A stretch of DNA of 64,000 bases from Nocardioides albus (GCF_014648255.1 NZ_BMQT01000005.1:144029-208028); one strand, 5' to 3'. Positions 9,901-18,063 are shown, counted from the stretch's first letter. A program made the numbers and translations. Notes: a model not told the origin generated them from the letters alone.

Positions 9901-10722
9901 CTGGTGTATGCGGACGGCATGAGCTACATGCAGCACGTGAACCTGTCGATGGAGTCGAGCAGCTACCTGCGAGACACGCCGCAGGAGTACGAGGCGGGCC
10001 GGATCTACCACCGGGACTGGGGTCGGGCGCCGATGCACCCGACGGTGCCGCTGCTGCTCGCCTGCCCGCTGTGCCGCAGCAGCTCGGCGGTCTCCCTGGT
10101 CCTGGCCCCGCTGGGCGACTCGGACACCGGGCACTTCGGCGCTGACGGCACCAAGCAGACGGTCCGCTATTACCGCGACGGTGTGCAGCGATCGCCCGCC
10201 GAGCTCTTCGCCGCCGAGAAGGCCGACTATCGCGTCGACTACCAGGTCGAGCGCACCCGGCCCGCCGAGGATGCGCTGGGGATCCGGACCAGCACGTCGT
10301 TCCTGTTCCGGTCGCAGGCCCCCGCACCTGGCACCACCGCTCCGGGATGCGATGCCCTCACCCCGGACGCGGAGGGCTGCGAGGTGCTGCCCATGATCTT
10401 CCCGGGGTACGACATCCCGCTGGATCTGCACAACGCGGCCCCCACCGGGCACGGGTTCACCTTCGAGGTGTCAGGCACCCGTCCGGACGGCTACCAGGGT
10501 GCCCCGGTGACCGATGTCGCGGTCGAGGTGTCCTATGACGACGGGAGCACCTGGGTCGCCGCGGACCACGTATCGCGCGTCGTCGACGGCCGCGCCAAGG
10601 TGCGGGTGGACCACCCGAAGGTGCCGCCGGGTGCCGGCCACGTCTCGCTCCGCGTCACCATGGCGGATGAGCAGGGCACCCGTACCGAGCAGACTGTGCT
10701 GCGGGCGTACGCGTTGCGATAG
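6925..10722 (+). CDS. Secreted subtilisin-like (S8) serine protease
   Basis: 1265 residues with an N-terminal Sec signal (basic residues 4-11, hydrophobic 12-29, A-D cleavage near 32). A propeptide-like region precedes the catalytic domain (about 215-520): Asp246 in VAVLDSGID, His278 in GHGTHVAS, oxyanion Asn374 in AAGN, and Ser453 in NGTSMATPHVAGA. A PA-type insert (VVVRANGWLADEAK near 850) lies in the C-terminal half, which is otherwise beta-rich and of unknown role. Preceded by GAGGAG and a 138-bp gap. A pair Cys-x-x-Cys (ACPLCRS) occurs near 1050. No C-terminal anchor is apparent, so the protein is probably released into the medium. Confidence 0.95.
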   Translation: MSVRTRSRRVRVGVVMGSVGLMALTPFTSVSADPADQPDQTSHPSVITGENAGRTTPEDATVAGAVTLITGDTVTVTATPDGRHAVSTEAAPGTSPVFRTETGADGGTYVYPDSAARGIATGRLDKELFNVTRLLEEGHGDDGSATLPVIVDYPGAPDRSTLQARAAAPGATEQRPLASIGATAMEVDKAEAGDFYRYVADRTPNARIMLDGEITGMLDVSVPQIGAPEVWEKGYDGTGVDVAVLDSGIDATHPDLAGRVVAEKSFIPGLGIQDGTGHGTHVASTIVGSGAASDGVYRGVAPGADLIVGRVLDGRGSGDESGLIAAMEWAVGQGADVVNLSVGAETTEGSDPVSRALDELSESSGALFVVAAGNTGPRSSTVSSPGTATTALTVGAVDDADQLAGFSSRGPTASGAIKPEITAPGVGIVAARAAGTRGGTPVGTSYVSINGTSMATPHVAGAAALLVQQHPDWGARMLKDALVSTARPGEGYTVYQQGAGRVAVDRASAGSLFATATADFGDLFADQTVRTRTVTYTNTGTSPVTLALDLALDRGDTVPDGAVTLADRELLVPAASTVATTINVDPRLGGLGRYNGYLRASGSGVDVVTAVGYVKQPPRRTVRFTLTGRDGRAAGQTTLVVTDLEATESTVYSESLFAAGTHEMVLPEGRYAIQAVLRTYDDAGYVLADDIYAEPEVVLDADATFELDARDAKPVRATITDEGRSLQGGPITVQAVRERAPGVTVAVGTSANLSEQSTEFGVIPSTTRAADGFDLTVDRELHDPIVSARWASPSTGEAGQDSATLPLYLPALGQRFDGTRRLDAVDAGEGRDEDYAGLAVTGKLVVVRANGWLADEAKTAVAHGAAGVLAVRTTPGVTVVQDDGASTLPVVATPFDTGQPLLDALSDGPVTVTLQGRTNSRFTYRLPFHATGAIPADPTVTATTEDFARLVNTYYADGTDRLAADTTFALYPWQEATFRTNSLHSAPATRTDLVYADGMSYMQHVNLSMESSSYLRDTPQEYEAGRIYHRDWGRAPMHPTVPLLLACPLCRSSSAVSLVLAPLGDSDTGHFGADGTKQTVRYYRDGVQRSPAELFAAEKADYRVDYQVERTRPAEDALGIRTSTSFLFRSQAPAPGTTAPGCDALTPDAEGCEVLPMIFPGYDIPLDLHNAAPTGHGFTFEVSGTRPDGYQGAPVTDVAVEVSYDDGSTWVAADHVSRVVDGRAKVRVDHPKVPPGAGHVSLRVTMADEQGTRTEQTVLRAYALR

Positions 10723-10729
10723 ACGGTGG

Positions 10730-10760
10730 GGCGGAGGCGACCGGTCTGGTCGTCTCCGCC
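10730..10760. terminator. Bidirectional terminator hairpin
   Basis: Arms of 13 bp (10730-10742 and 10748-10760) with one G.T pair and a 5-base loop, sitting between the convergent ends of the protease gene and the gene at 10764. There is no T-run, as is usual in high-GC actinobacteria. Confidence 0.7.
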
Positions 10761-10763
10761 ATC

Positions 10764-11312
10764 TCATCCGACGAAGACCTCGCCGCTGACCCGCCCGTGG
10801 TTGGAGTAGCCCGAGTCGATCTCCACGGCGCCGGACGGGCCCAGCTGCTCCTTCCAAGCCCGCGAGATGACCTCGGTCTCGCCCTGCTTCCGGGCTCGCC
10901 GGTCGAAGGTGACGCGGGTGACGTACCCGTCGTCGGACCAGACCAGGACGCCGTCGACCTCGGCCTCGAACCGGCTGCCGTCGGGCAGTACCAGATCGAC
11001 GTGCTCGCTGTCGTAGTCGCGCATCCCGGGGAAGTTCTCGCCGTCCTCGGGCAGGCTCGAGAGCTCTACCGGCTCGCGCAGGTCGAGCTCGATCGTGTCG
11101 GGGTCGCCGGTGAACTGTGCGAACACGATCAGCCCGGCGACGAAGAGGACGGGCACCGCGAGCACGCCGACCCCGGACCAGGCCAGCGGCTTCGGGTTGT
11201 TCCCCGACAGACGTACGGCCCCGGCAGCGACGAGCAGGAGCACACCGACCGCGACGACGGCCAGCAGGATCACCCCGACGACGAGAATCAGAACCGCGCC
11301 GCCCGCACCCAT
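10764..11312 (-). CDS. Small membrane protein of unknown function
   Basis: 182 residues. Two membrane helices at about 5-30 and 45-66 are followed by a soluble domain of about 115 residues containing LDLREPVELSSLPEDG and a short beta-rich segment, probably exposed outside the cell. I do not recognise the family. It is read leftward, convergent with the protease gene and 39 bp after another small membrane protein gene, with which it may form an operon. Confidence 0.75.
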   Translation of the reverse strand: MGAGGAVLILVVGVILLAVVAVGVLLLVAAGAVRLSGNNPKPLAWSGVGVLAVPVLFVAGLIVFAQFTGDPDTIELDLREPVELSSLPEDGENFPGMRDYDSEHVDLVLPDGSRFEAEVDGVLVWSDDGYVTRVTFDRRARKQGETEVISRAWKEQLGPSGAVEIDSGYSNHGRVSGEVFVG

Positions 11313-11351
11313 GGCCCCAGTATTGCGGCCGCAGCGGGTCAGGGCACCCGG

Positions 11352-11765
11352 TTAGGCGACAGTGTCGACGATGCAGATGGCCAGCGTGGAGAAGTAGACG
11401 ACCCCGGCGAACAGGGCGTGGAAGCCGACCCGGAGCGGCAGCCTTCTGTTGAAGATCGAGCGGATGGCGAGCTTGTAGGTGTTGACGGTCGAGAGGTGGG
11501 TGCCGCCGCCCATCCGTCGCGTACGCCGCAGCAGCAGGTTGTCGCCGAAACCGTTGCCGATCGTGATCATGACGAGCGCGGCCCAGGCGTAGAGGACCTG
11601 GTCGGAGAGGACGTACGCGACCCACAGCCCGGCCCCGGCGACGGAGAGGACGACGTGGGTGACCACCACGCGCGAGTGGGCGCGGCCATGTCGGAACCAG
11701 CCGGTCAGCAACAGGACTCCGACTGCGGCCTGGACGAGCCACGCCACGAGGACGACGTACGCCAT
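11352..11765 (-). CDS. Four-helix integral membrane protein, unknown function
   Basis: 137 residues from ATG 11765; the open frame continues upstream to 11858, but the extra 31 residues are Pro/Arg rich and look non-coding. Four hydrophobic segments (about 3-22, 33-52, 58-75, 112-135) with a basic loop LLLRRTRRMGGG between the third and fourth. No family was recognised. No clear ribosome binding site precedes the chosen ATG, so the start is uncertain. Confidence 0.6.
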   Translation of the reverse strand: MAYVVLVAWLVQAAVGVLLLTGWFRHGRAHSRVVVTHVVLSVAGAGLWVAYVLSDQVLYAWAALVMITIGNGFGDNLLLRRTRRMGGGTHLSTVNTYKLAIRSIFNRRLPLRVGFHALFAGVVYFSTLAICIVDTVA

Positions 11766-11852
11766 GATGCGACCGTACGGGCCCGCGCGGCGCCCCGGGC
11801 GTGGCGTACGGAAGGTCCCCGATAGAGGGGACACCGGGGCCGGCCTCGGTTC

Positions 11853-11869
11853 GATCACAAATCGTGATC
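11853..11869. promoter_or_regulatory. Palindrome GATCAC-N5-GTGATC upstream of sirtuin gene
   Basis: A perfect 6-bp inverted repeat lies 65 bp before the sirtuin start and 88 bp before the divergent membrane protein start. A near-identical site (GATCAC-N6-GTGATC) lies at 32201-32218 ahead of bkdA. Operator role inferred. Confidence 0.45.
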
Positions 11870-11933
11870 AAGTGACCACAACGGCTGCCCAGGGGAGGCG
11901 GACGGTTCGTCGACCTCGCTAGCCTCGTTGCTT

Positions 11934-12629
11934 GTGAAAGTTGTCGTGCTCACCGGGGCCGGGATCTCTGCCGAGAGCGGTCTCGCGACCTTCCGGGACG
12001 CCGACGGGCTCTGGCAGGGCCACCATGTCGACGACGTGGCCACACCCGAGGCCTTCCAGCGCGATCCGGCGACGGTCCACCGGTTCTACGACGACCGCCG
12101 ACGGGAGCTGCGGAAGGTGGAGCCCAACCGGGCCCATCGCGCACTGGCCAGGCTGGAGCAGGTCCTCGGCGACGACCTGCTGGTGGTCACGCAGAACGTC
12201 GATGACCTGCACGAGCGTGCTGGCTCCCGTCGGATCGTCCACATGCACGGCGAGCTGCTCTCGGCTCTGTGCGATTCCTGCCAGGGCCGGTTCGCCTGGG
12301 ACGACGACCTCGGCGACGGGCCCGCCTGCCCGGGGTGCGGCAGTGACACGTTGCGGCCCGACGTGGTGTGGTTCGGCGAGATGCCCTACGACCTCGACCT
12401 GATCGAGCGGGCCCTCCTCGAGGCAGACCTCTTCGTGGCCATCGGCACCAGTGGCGCGGTCTATCCAGCCGCCGGATTCGTACGCATGGCGGCGATCGCC
12501 GGCGCCAAGACGCTCGAGCTCAACCTGGACTCCTCCGAGACGTCGCACCTCTTCGACGACGCCCGCCAGGGGCCGGCGAGCAAGCTGGTGCCCGAGTGGG
12601 TCGCCGACCTGCAGGAGTCTTCGCATTGA
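11934..12629 (+). CDS. SIR2-family NAD-dependent protein deacylase
   Basis: 231 residues from GTG 11934 (a TTG six bases upstream is less likely). All sirtuin motifs are present: GAGISAESG, TQNVDDLHERAG, the catalytic His in HMHGEL, and a Zn site of two Cys pairs (CDSC and CPGC). The segment RFYDDRRREL carries the Tyr and Arg that mark class III (SIRT5/CobB-like) enzymes, which prefer succinyl or malonyl lysine. The reaction removes acyl groups from lysine with NAD, giving O-acyl-ADP-ribose and nicotinamide. Cytoplasmic. The gene stands alone between a divergent membrane protein gene and a lipoprotein gene. Confidence 0.94.
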   Translation: MKVVVLTGAGISAESGLATFRDADGLWQGHHVDDVATPEAFQRDPATVHRFYDDRRRELRKVEPNRAHRALARLEQVLGDDLLVVTQNVDDLHERAGSRRIVHMHGELLSALCDSCQGRFAWDDDLGDGPACPGCGSDTLRPDVVWFGEMPYDLDLIERALLEADLFVAIGTSGAVYPAAGFVRMAAIAGAKTLELNLDSSETSHLFDDARQGPASKLVPEWVADLQESSH

Positions 12630-12660
12630 CCCGTTCGCAATTTCTGTCACGATAGGCCGC

Positions 12661-13377
12661 GTGTTTCGCCAAGCCGTGCTCACGACCGCCCTCACCGTCG
12701 CGCTGACCAGCGCTCTTGCCGGCTGTGGCGAGGGGGAGGGCTCCCTGTCTCAGGCGCGTGACTATGCGAAGGAGCCCGGGAACCAGATCGCCGAGCACGC
12801 GCGGACCGCGATGCACGACCTCGACACCGTCCATGTCGAGGGCGACGTGCTCGACTCGGAGGGCACCAAGATCACCGTCGACCTCGATGTCTCCGCCGAG
12901 GAGACCTGTGTCGGCACGGTCGGCATCGGCGACGGCGAGATCTCGCTGCGCGCCATCGCCGGCTCGGCCTGGTATCAGGGCGACGAGGAGTTCTGGAAGT
13001 CGATCGCGCCGGCCAAGGGCGCGGGCGAGCGCATCGCCGAGCGGGTCGGCGACAAGTGGGTGAAGCTCGAGGGTGAGCTGGCCAGCGTGCGCGCCTTCTG
13101 CAGCATCGACAGTCTCACCGCCCAGATGGTTCCGGCCGAGGCGGAGGCAGAGGCGGTCGGTCCCGTGATGGCGGCCGACGGTCCCGCCGTACGCCTCGAT
13201 GTCACCCACGGCGACACCCATAGCCGGACGGACGTCCTGGCCTCGGAGCCGCACCGGATCGTGAAGTGGACCCAGGGCGGGGCCGGCGAGCTCGTCTTCT
13301 CCGACTTCGACGAGGAGTTCCAGGTCGAGGAGCCCCCGGCCGACGAGGTCTTCGACCTCGCCGAGCTGGAGAAGTGA
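12661..13377 (+). CDS. Putative lipoprotein of unknown function
   Basis: 238 residues from GTG 12661. Lipoprotein signal: hydrophobic 6-18 then lipobox LAGC with Cys21. The mature part (about 210 residues) resembles in layout the LprG/LppX-type mycobacterial lipid-binding lipoproteins: a TAMHDLDTVHVEGDV opening followed by alternating strands and a VKWTQGG segment. That resemblance is tentative. The stop codon sits in an AAGTGAGAA element that recurs in the palindrome just downstream. Confidence 0.83.
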   Translation: MFRQAVLTTALTVALTSALAGCGEGEGSLSQARDYAKEPGNQIAEHARTAMHDLDTVHVEGDVLDSEGTKITVDLDVSAEETCVGTVGIGDGEISLRAIAGSAWYQGDEEFWKSIAPAKGAGERIAERVGDKWVKLEGELASVRAFCSIDSLTAQMVPAEAEAEAVGPVMAADGPAVRLDVTHGDTHSRTDVLASEPHRIVKWTQGGAGELVFSDFDEEFQVEEPPADEVFDLAELEK

Positions 13378-13392
13378 GAACAGGCGGACCGT

Positions 13393-13422
13393 TATTCTCA
13401 CTTTTCAGGAAAAGTGAGAATA
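13393..13422. promoter_or_regulatory. Perfect AT-rich 13-bp palindrome between lipoprotein and MFS genes
   Basis: TATTCTCACTTTT (13393-13405), loop CAGG, and AAAAGTGAGAATA (13410-13422). It is strikingly AT-rich for this genome. A further half site AAGTGAGAA overlaps the lipoprotein stop (13372-13380). It could be a terminator for the lipoprotein gene, but no T-run follows; an operator for the MFS gene about 100 bp downstream is the alternative. Confidence 0.65.
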
Positions 13423-13517
13423 CGAGCTCGCCGACCTGGACGTACGCATCGCGGCCCGCGCGCGAGTGGAATGACTCCCCAGGAATGAATGGGCAGTCGT
13501 GAGGCTTGCTAACCAAT

Positions 13518-14978
13518 GTGTCCACTTCGATCAGGCCCACCCGCAGCTCGGTAGGACTTCGTAGCGAACGCGGACCGATCCTGCTCGCCGTGATGGTGTC
13601 GCTCAGCCTGGTGGCGATCGACATGACGATCCTGGCGACCGCGGTGCCGAGCGTGGTGAAGGATCTGGGCGGCTTCGAGCAGTTCCCGTGGCTCTTCTCG
13701 ATCTACGTGCTGGCCACCGCGGTGACCACCCCGCTGTACGCCAAGGTCGCCGACCGGCTCGGCCGCAAGCCGGTCATGATCGCGGGGATCGTGGCCTTCC
13801 TGGTCGGGTCGCTGCTGTGCGGGCTCGCGTGGTCGCTGACCGCGCTGATCGTCTTCCGGGCGATCCAGGGCATCGGCGCCGGGGCGATCCAGCCGATGGC
13901 GATGACGATCGTCTCCGACATCTACACGCTGGAGGAGCGCGCGGTCGCGACCTCGTACGTCGCCTCGGTCTGGGCCACCGCCGCCATCGTCGGCCCGACG
14001 CTCGGCGGCCTCTTCGCCGACTACCTCGACTGGCGGCTGATCTTCCTGATCAACCTGCCGATCGGGGCGGTCGCGCTGTGGCTGCTGCGCCACTTCCACG
14101 AGGAGCGCCGGCCCGCCGCGACGACCGCGATCGACTGGTCCGGAGCCGGGCTGCTGACCGTCGGCGGGATCGCGCTGCTGCTCGGTCTTCTCGAGGGCGG
14201 GCACGCCTGGGCGTGGGCCTCCTGGCCGTCCTATCTGATCTTCGCGGTCGGCATCGCGGCCCTGGTCGCCTTCGGGTTCGTCGAGCGCCGTGCCGCCGAC
14301 CCGGTCCTGCCGCCGTGGGTCCTCAGCCACCGCGTCCTCGCCCCGGCCAACGCCGCCAGCCTGATCGTCGGCGTGGTGATGCTCGGGCTCACGACGTACG
14401 TCCCGCTCTATGCCCAGAGCGTGCTCGGCCACTCGGCGCTGGTGGCCGGGTTCGCGCTCGCCGGGATGAGCATCGGCTGGCCGATCGCCGCCGCCACCGC
14501 CGGCCGGATCTACCTCTCGAAGGGGTTCCGGACCGCGGTCGCGCTCGGCGCCCTGCTGGTCATCGTCGGCGGGCTGGTGCTGGTCACGGTCGACGAGAGC
14601 TCGTCGATCTGGCACCTGGCGATCCCGTGCTTCGTGCTCGGACTCGGCTTCGGCTGGTCGGTCAACCCGGGCGTCGTCGCTGCCGGGTCGGCGGTGGACT
14701 GGGAGGTCCGCGGGGTGGCGACCGGGTCCAACATGTTCGCCCGCTCGGTCGGCTCGGCGCTGGGCGTCGCGCTCTTCGGGGCGGTCGCGAACGGGCTGGT
14801 CAGGCGTGAGTACGCCGGGGGAGAGGTGCCTCCGCTCGAGGCTCTGCCTGCCGACGTCCTCGCGCCGGCGCTGCACGTCGTCTTCGTCGTCGGGCTGGTC
14901 GTCTCGCTCCCGCTGCTGGTCGTGGCGTGGCGTACGCCGGTCAGGCTCACTCCTCGAACAGTGGTTACCACTGAGTAA
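13518..14978 (+). CDS. MFS drug exporter, DHA2 (EmrB/QacA-like) family
   Basis: 486 residues from GTG 13518, with GAGG upstream; a TTG at 13506 is also in frame but lies too close to GAGG. About fourteen membrane helices. The motif between helices 2 and 3 reads KVADRLGRKPV, the D-x-x-G-R-R/K MFS signature, and the helix 1 segment VAIDMTILATAVPSV matches the DHA2 family. Exports drugs or toxic compounds by proton antiport. A large palindrome overlaps its 3-prime end (14959-14984), and the acyl-CoA dehydrogenase gene starts 24 bp later. Confidence 0.93.
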   Translation: MSTSIRPTRSSVGLRSERGPILLAVMVSLSLVAIDMTILATAVPSVVKDLGGFEQFPWLFSIYVLATAVTTPLYAKVADRLGRKPVMIAGIVAFLVGSLLCGLAWSLTALIVFRAIQGIGAGAIQPMAMTIVSDIYTLEERAVATSYVASVWATAAIVGPTLGGLFADYLDWRLIFLINLPIGAVALWLLRHFHEERRPAATTAIDWSGAGLLTVGGIALLLGLLEGGHAWAWASWPSYLIFAVGIAALVAFGFVERRAADPVLPPWVLSHRVLAPANAASLIVGVVMLGLTTYVPLYAQSVLGHSALVAGFALAGMSIGWPIAAATAGRIYLSKGFRTAVALGALLVIVGGLVLVTVDESSSIWHLAIPCFVLGLGFGWSVNPGVVAAGSAVDWEVRGVATGSNMFARSVGSALGVALFGAVANGLVRREYAGGEVPPLEALPADVLAPALHVVFVVGLVVSLPLLVVAWRTPVRLTPRTVVTTE

Positions 14979-14984
14979 CCACTG
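14959..14984. promoter_or_regulatory. Operator-like palindrome before acyl-CoA dehydrogenase gene
   Basis: A perfect 10-bp inverted repeat CAGTGGTTAC / GTAACCACTG with a 6-bp centre; CAGTGGT-T-ACCACTG (14959-14973) is itself a palindrome, so three half sites overlap. It spans the MFS stop codon and lies 18 bp before the dehydrogenase ATG, a position suited to repression. No regulator gene is adjacent. Confidence 0.65.
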
Positions 14985-15002
14985 CGTCGTAGACTCCGAC
15001 GC

Positions 15003-16151
15003 ATGCTGAAGCGCGACCACTATGAGGAAGACCACGAGGACTTCCGAGCCTCCGTCCAGCAGTGGCTGGAGCGTTCGGTCAAGCCCCACACCGACAAGCA
15101 CATCGCCGACAAGGCGCTGCCCCGCGAGTTCTGGCTCGAAGCCGGTGAGAACGGCTTCCTCGGTCTCGCTATCCCGGAGGAGTACGGCGGCGCCGGCGCC
15201 GACGACTTCCGCTTCAACGCGGTCCTCGCCGAGGAGCTCGCCAAGATCGGCGCGGCCTACCCGACCTGCGTCGGCATCCACTCCGACATCACCGCCCCCT
15301 ACCTGGTCCGCCTCGGCACCGAGGAGCAGAAGCAGCGCTGGCTCCCGGGCGTGGCCTCCGGTGAGATCCTGCTCGCCATCGGCATGACCGAGCCGTCCGG
15401 CGGCTCCGACCTGGCCGCGCTGAAGACCACCGCGGTCCGCGACGGCGACGAGTGGGTCATCAACGGTTCCAAGACCTTCATCACCAACGGCTACTCCTGC
15501 GACCTGGTCATCACCGCGGTCCGCACCGACCCGGAGAAGGGCGCCAAGGGCATCACCCTCTTCGCGATCGAGGCGACCAAGGAGGGCTTCTCGCGCGGCC
15601 GCAAGCTCGACAAGGTCGGCATGGAGGAGTCCGACACCGCCGAGCTCTTCTTCGAGAACGTACGCGTCACCGACGCCGAGATCATCGGCGAGCTCAACCG
15701 CGGCTTCATCCACATGATGGAGGAGCTCCCGCAGGAGCGCGTCTCGTGTGCGGTCGCCAACGTCGCGCAGGCCAAGCAGATCCTCCTCGAGACGGTGCAG
15801 TACGCCAAGGACCGCAAGGCCTTCGGCCAGTCCATCGGTGCCTTCCAGCACAACAAGTTCCTGCTCGCCGAGCTGGTCACCCAGATCGAGGTCGCCGAGG
15901 CGTACGTCGACAAGTGCGTCGCCGCGCACGCCCGCGGTGAGCTCACCCCCGTCGAGGCGTCCAAGGCCAAGTGGTGGTCCTCGCAGGCGCAGTCCGAGGT
16001 GCTCGACCACTGCGTCCAGATCCACGGCGGCTACGGCTTCATGAACGAGTACCGCGTCGCTCGCGCCTGGCGCGACGCCCGCGTCACCAAGATCTGGGCT
16101 GGTTCCAACGAGATCATGAAGGAGCTCATCGGCCGCGACCTGGGGTTCTGA
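15003..16151 (+). CDS. Acyl-CoA dehydrogenase
   Basis: 382 residues, full length for the family. N-terminal helical domain, then the FAD/substrate motif IGMTEPSGGSDLAALKT (about 125-141), a middle beta domain, and a C-terminal domain with the signature QIHGGYGFMNEYRVARAWRDARVTKIWAGSNEI (given here as QIHGGYGFMNEY then RVARAWRDARV), where the second glutamate after GSNE is the usual region of the C-terminal adenine-binding loop. Oxidises acyl-CoA at the alpha-beta position, passing electrons to ETF. Followed by a strong hairpin terminator and preceded by an operator-like palindrome, so it is likely monocistronic and regulated. Confidence 0.95.
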   Translation: MLKRDHYEEDHEDFRASVQQWLERSVKPHTDKHIADKALPREFWLEAGENGFLGLAIPEEYGGAGADDFRFNAVLAEELAKIGAAYPTCVGIHSDITAPYLVRLGTEEQKQRWLPGVASGEILLAIGMTEPSGGSDLAALKTTAVRDGDEWVINGSKTFITNGYSCDLVITAVRTDPEKGAKGITLFAIEATKEGFSRGRKLDKVGMEESDTAELFFENVRVTDAEIIGELNRGFIHMMEELPQERVSCAVANVAQAKQILLETVQYAKDRKAFGQSIGAFQHNKFLLAELVTQIEVAEAYVDKCVAAHARGELTPVEASKAKWWSSQAQSEVLDHCVQIHGGYGFMNEYRVARAWRDARVTKIWAGSNEIMKELIGRDLGF

Positions 16152-16174
16152 GCTTCCAGACCGACTTCGTCCCT

Positions 16175-16214
16175 GGCGGGCGTCCACCATCGGGTGGGCG
16201 TCCGCCGGCGCTTT
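16175..16214 (+). terminator. Intrinsic terminator after acyl-CoA dehydrogenase
   Basis: A 14-bp stem (16175-16188 with 16193-16206; two mismatched positions) with loop ATCG, followed by CGGCGCTTTT. It is 24 bases after the stop codon. Confidence 0.8.
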
Positions 16215-16273
16215 TGGGCCGCCCGCACCCGCGGCACTGGCCTAAACCGATCGACAGGTACGCGGAGCCCGGC

Positions 16274-17524
16274 ATGATGGCGCCCATGACCCAGTGCTCC
16301 TCAGTCGCCATCACCAACGCGTACGTCGTCCCCGTAGCCGCCGACCCGATCGAGAACGGCACGGTGCTGATCCAGGACGGCGTGATCACCGCGGTCGGCC
16401 CTGACGTCGTCGTCCCCGACGGCATCGACACCATCGACGCGAAGGGCAGGTGGCTGCTCCCCGGCTTCGTCGAGGCGCACGGTCACATCGGGATCCACGA
16501 GCAGGGCGAGGGCTGGGCAGGGGACGACACCAACGAGATGACCGACCCCGACGGCGCGGCCCTGCGGGCGATCGACGCGGTCAACATCGAGGACGAGGGC
16601 TTCCGTGACGCCCTGGCCGGCGGGGTGACCACCGCGGTGATCAAGCCCGGATCCGGCAACCCGATCGGCGGTCAGACGGTCGCGATCAAGACTTGGGGCG
16701 GACGGACGATCGACGAGCAGGTCGTCTCCGACTCGGTCTCGGTCAAGAGCGCCCTGGGGGAGAACCCCAAGCGCGTCTACGGCGACCAGAAGAAGACCCC
16801 GTCGACCCGCCTCGGCGTCGCGAACATCATCCGGAAGGCATTCGTCGAGGCGCAGAACTACGCCGCAAAGAGGGCAGCGGCCGAGGAGAAGGGCGAACCC
16901 TTCGAGCGCGATCTCGGCAAGGAGACCTTGGCCCGCGTCCTCGCCGGCGAGCTCGCCTGGGACCAGCACACCCACCGCGCCGACGACATCGCCACCGCCA
17001 TCCGGCTGAGCGAGGAGTTCGGCTACCGCCTGGTGGTCAACCACGGCACCGAAGGCCATCTGCTCGCCGACGTGCTCGCCGAGAAGGACATCCCGGTCAT
17101 CTACGGCCCGATGTTCGTGAGCCGCTCGAAGGTGGAGGTGCGCAACCGGGCCAACCGCAACATCGCCGCGATGGCAGCCGCGGGCGTACGGGTCGCGATC
17201 ACCACCGACCACCCGGTCATCCCGATCGACTTCCTGGTCCACCAGGCCTCCTTCGCCGTACGCGACGGCCTCCCGCGTGACACGGCGCTGGCCGCGATCA
17301 CCACGAACCCGGCGAGCTTCCTCGGTCTCGACGACCGCGTCGGCGCGATCGCGCCCGGTCTCGACGGCGATGTGGTCATCTGGTCCGGAGACCCGCTCGA
17401 CACCGACCACCGCGCCGAACGCGTCTTCATCACCGGGACCGAGGTCTACACCTGGGACGGCGAGACCGACGCAGGGCGCGGCGGCGGGAGCACGCGCGAG
17501 CGCGCCGCGCGGTTCGAGTCCTGA
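16274..17524 (+). CDS. Amidohydrolase (imidazolonepropionase-like)
   Basis: 416 residues from ATG 16274, supported by GGAG seven bases upstream; ATG 16286 is also possible. Small beta-sandwich at the N terminus (ITNAYVVPVAADPIENGTVLI), then the metal motif in VEAHGHIGIHEQ, further ligands in RLVVNHGTEGH and a late TTDHPVIP Asp segment, and the usual closing strand (GDVVIWSGDPL). The family hydrolyses cyclic amides or related bonds with one or two divalent metals; substrate unknown. The motif at the first metal site is H-G-H rather than the common H-x-H-L. Closely followed by a lipoprotein gene. Confidence 0.9.
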   Translation: MMAPMTQCSSVAITNAYVVPVAADPIENGTVLIQDGVITAVGPDVVVPDGIDTIDAKGRWLLPGFVEAHGHIGIHEQGEGWAGDDTNEMTDPDGAALRAIDAVNIEDEGFRDALAGGVTTAVIKPGSGNPIGGQTVAIKTWGGRTIDEQVVSDSVSVKSALGENPKRVYGDQKKTPSTRLGVANIIRKAFVEAQNYAAKRAAAEEKGEPFERDLGKETLARVLAGELAWDQHTHRADDIATAIRLSEEFGYRLVVNHGTEGHLLADVLAEKDIPVIYGPMFVSRSKVEVRNRANRNIAAMAAAGVRVAITTDHPVIPIDFLVHQASFAVRDGLPRDTALAAITTNPASFLGLDDRVGAIAPGLDGDVVIWSGDPLDTDHRAERVFITGTEVYTWDGETDAGRGGGSTRERAARFES

Positions 17525-17550
17525 GGATGCGATGTGTGAAGGTGCCGGGC

Positions 17551-18063
17551 ATGAGCCTCGGACGCAACGAACCCCGGACCGCGGACGTATCCAAGGTCAT
17601 GACCCCCACCAACCACGGCACTGACAAGAGCAAGCGCATCCGGCCTGCGGCGTACGTCCTGCCTGTTCTGGCGCTGACGCTGGCGCCGATGTTGGCCGGA
17701 TGTGGCTCCGAGGCGACCGACCCAGGCGCTAACGTGTCTGACGTGCCCAGCTCATCCAGCCCGACGCCCGCCGAAGACCCGAACGTCGCAGCCGCGATCG
17801 CCGACCTGGCCGAGCGTCAGGGGCTGAAGAGCGAGGAGATCACCGTCGTCTCCAACGAGAAGGTGACCTGGCGTGACGGCAGTCTGGGCTGCCCCGAGCC
17901 CGGGAAGATGTACACGATGGCGCTGGTCGACGGCGTCCGCGTCGTGCTCGAGGCTGCGGGGGAGACCTACGAGTATCACGGCGGCGAGAGCGGTCCGGTC
18001 CGTTTCTGCGAGAACCCGCAGGAGCCGGTCCCCGGTAACGGGAGCAGTGACTCTCCCCAGTGA
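17551..18063 (+). CDS. Putative lipoprotein
   Basis: 170 residues from ATG 17551, which has GAAGG eight bases upstream; ATG 17599 would give a more typical 35-residue signal but has poor spacing. Hydrophobic stretch AAYVLPVLALTLAP then lipobox LAGC. The mature part starts with a Ser/Pro-rich linker, then a compact domain with DGSLGCPEPGKMYTMALVDG and a terminal Cys in VRFCENP, probably one disulfide. This small secreted domain family is widespread but uncharacterised. It lies two bases after the amidohydrolase gene if read from the first possible start. Confidence 0.8.
   Translation: MSLGRNEPRTADVSKVMTPTNHGTDKSKRIRPAAYVLPVLALTLAPMLAGCGSEATDPGANVSDVPSSSSPTPAEDPNVAAAIADLAERQGLKSEEITVVSNEKVTWRDGSLGCPEPGKMYTMALVDGVRVVLEAAGETYEYHGGESGPVRFCENPQEPVPGNGSSDSPQ

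Noticed and set aside
10722..10764. Riboswitch or small RNA after protease gene
   Set aside because: The 41-bp gap is explained by a simple terminator hairpin.
13509..16190. Long antisense open frame across MFS and dehydrogenase genes
   Set aside because: It spans two well-supported genes and its product has low complexity.
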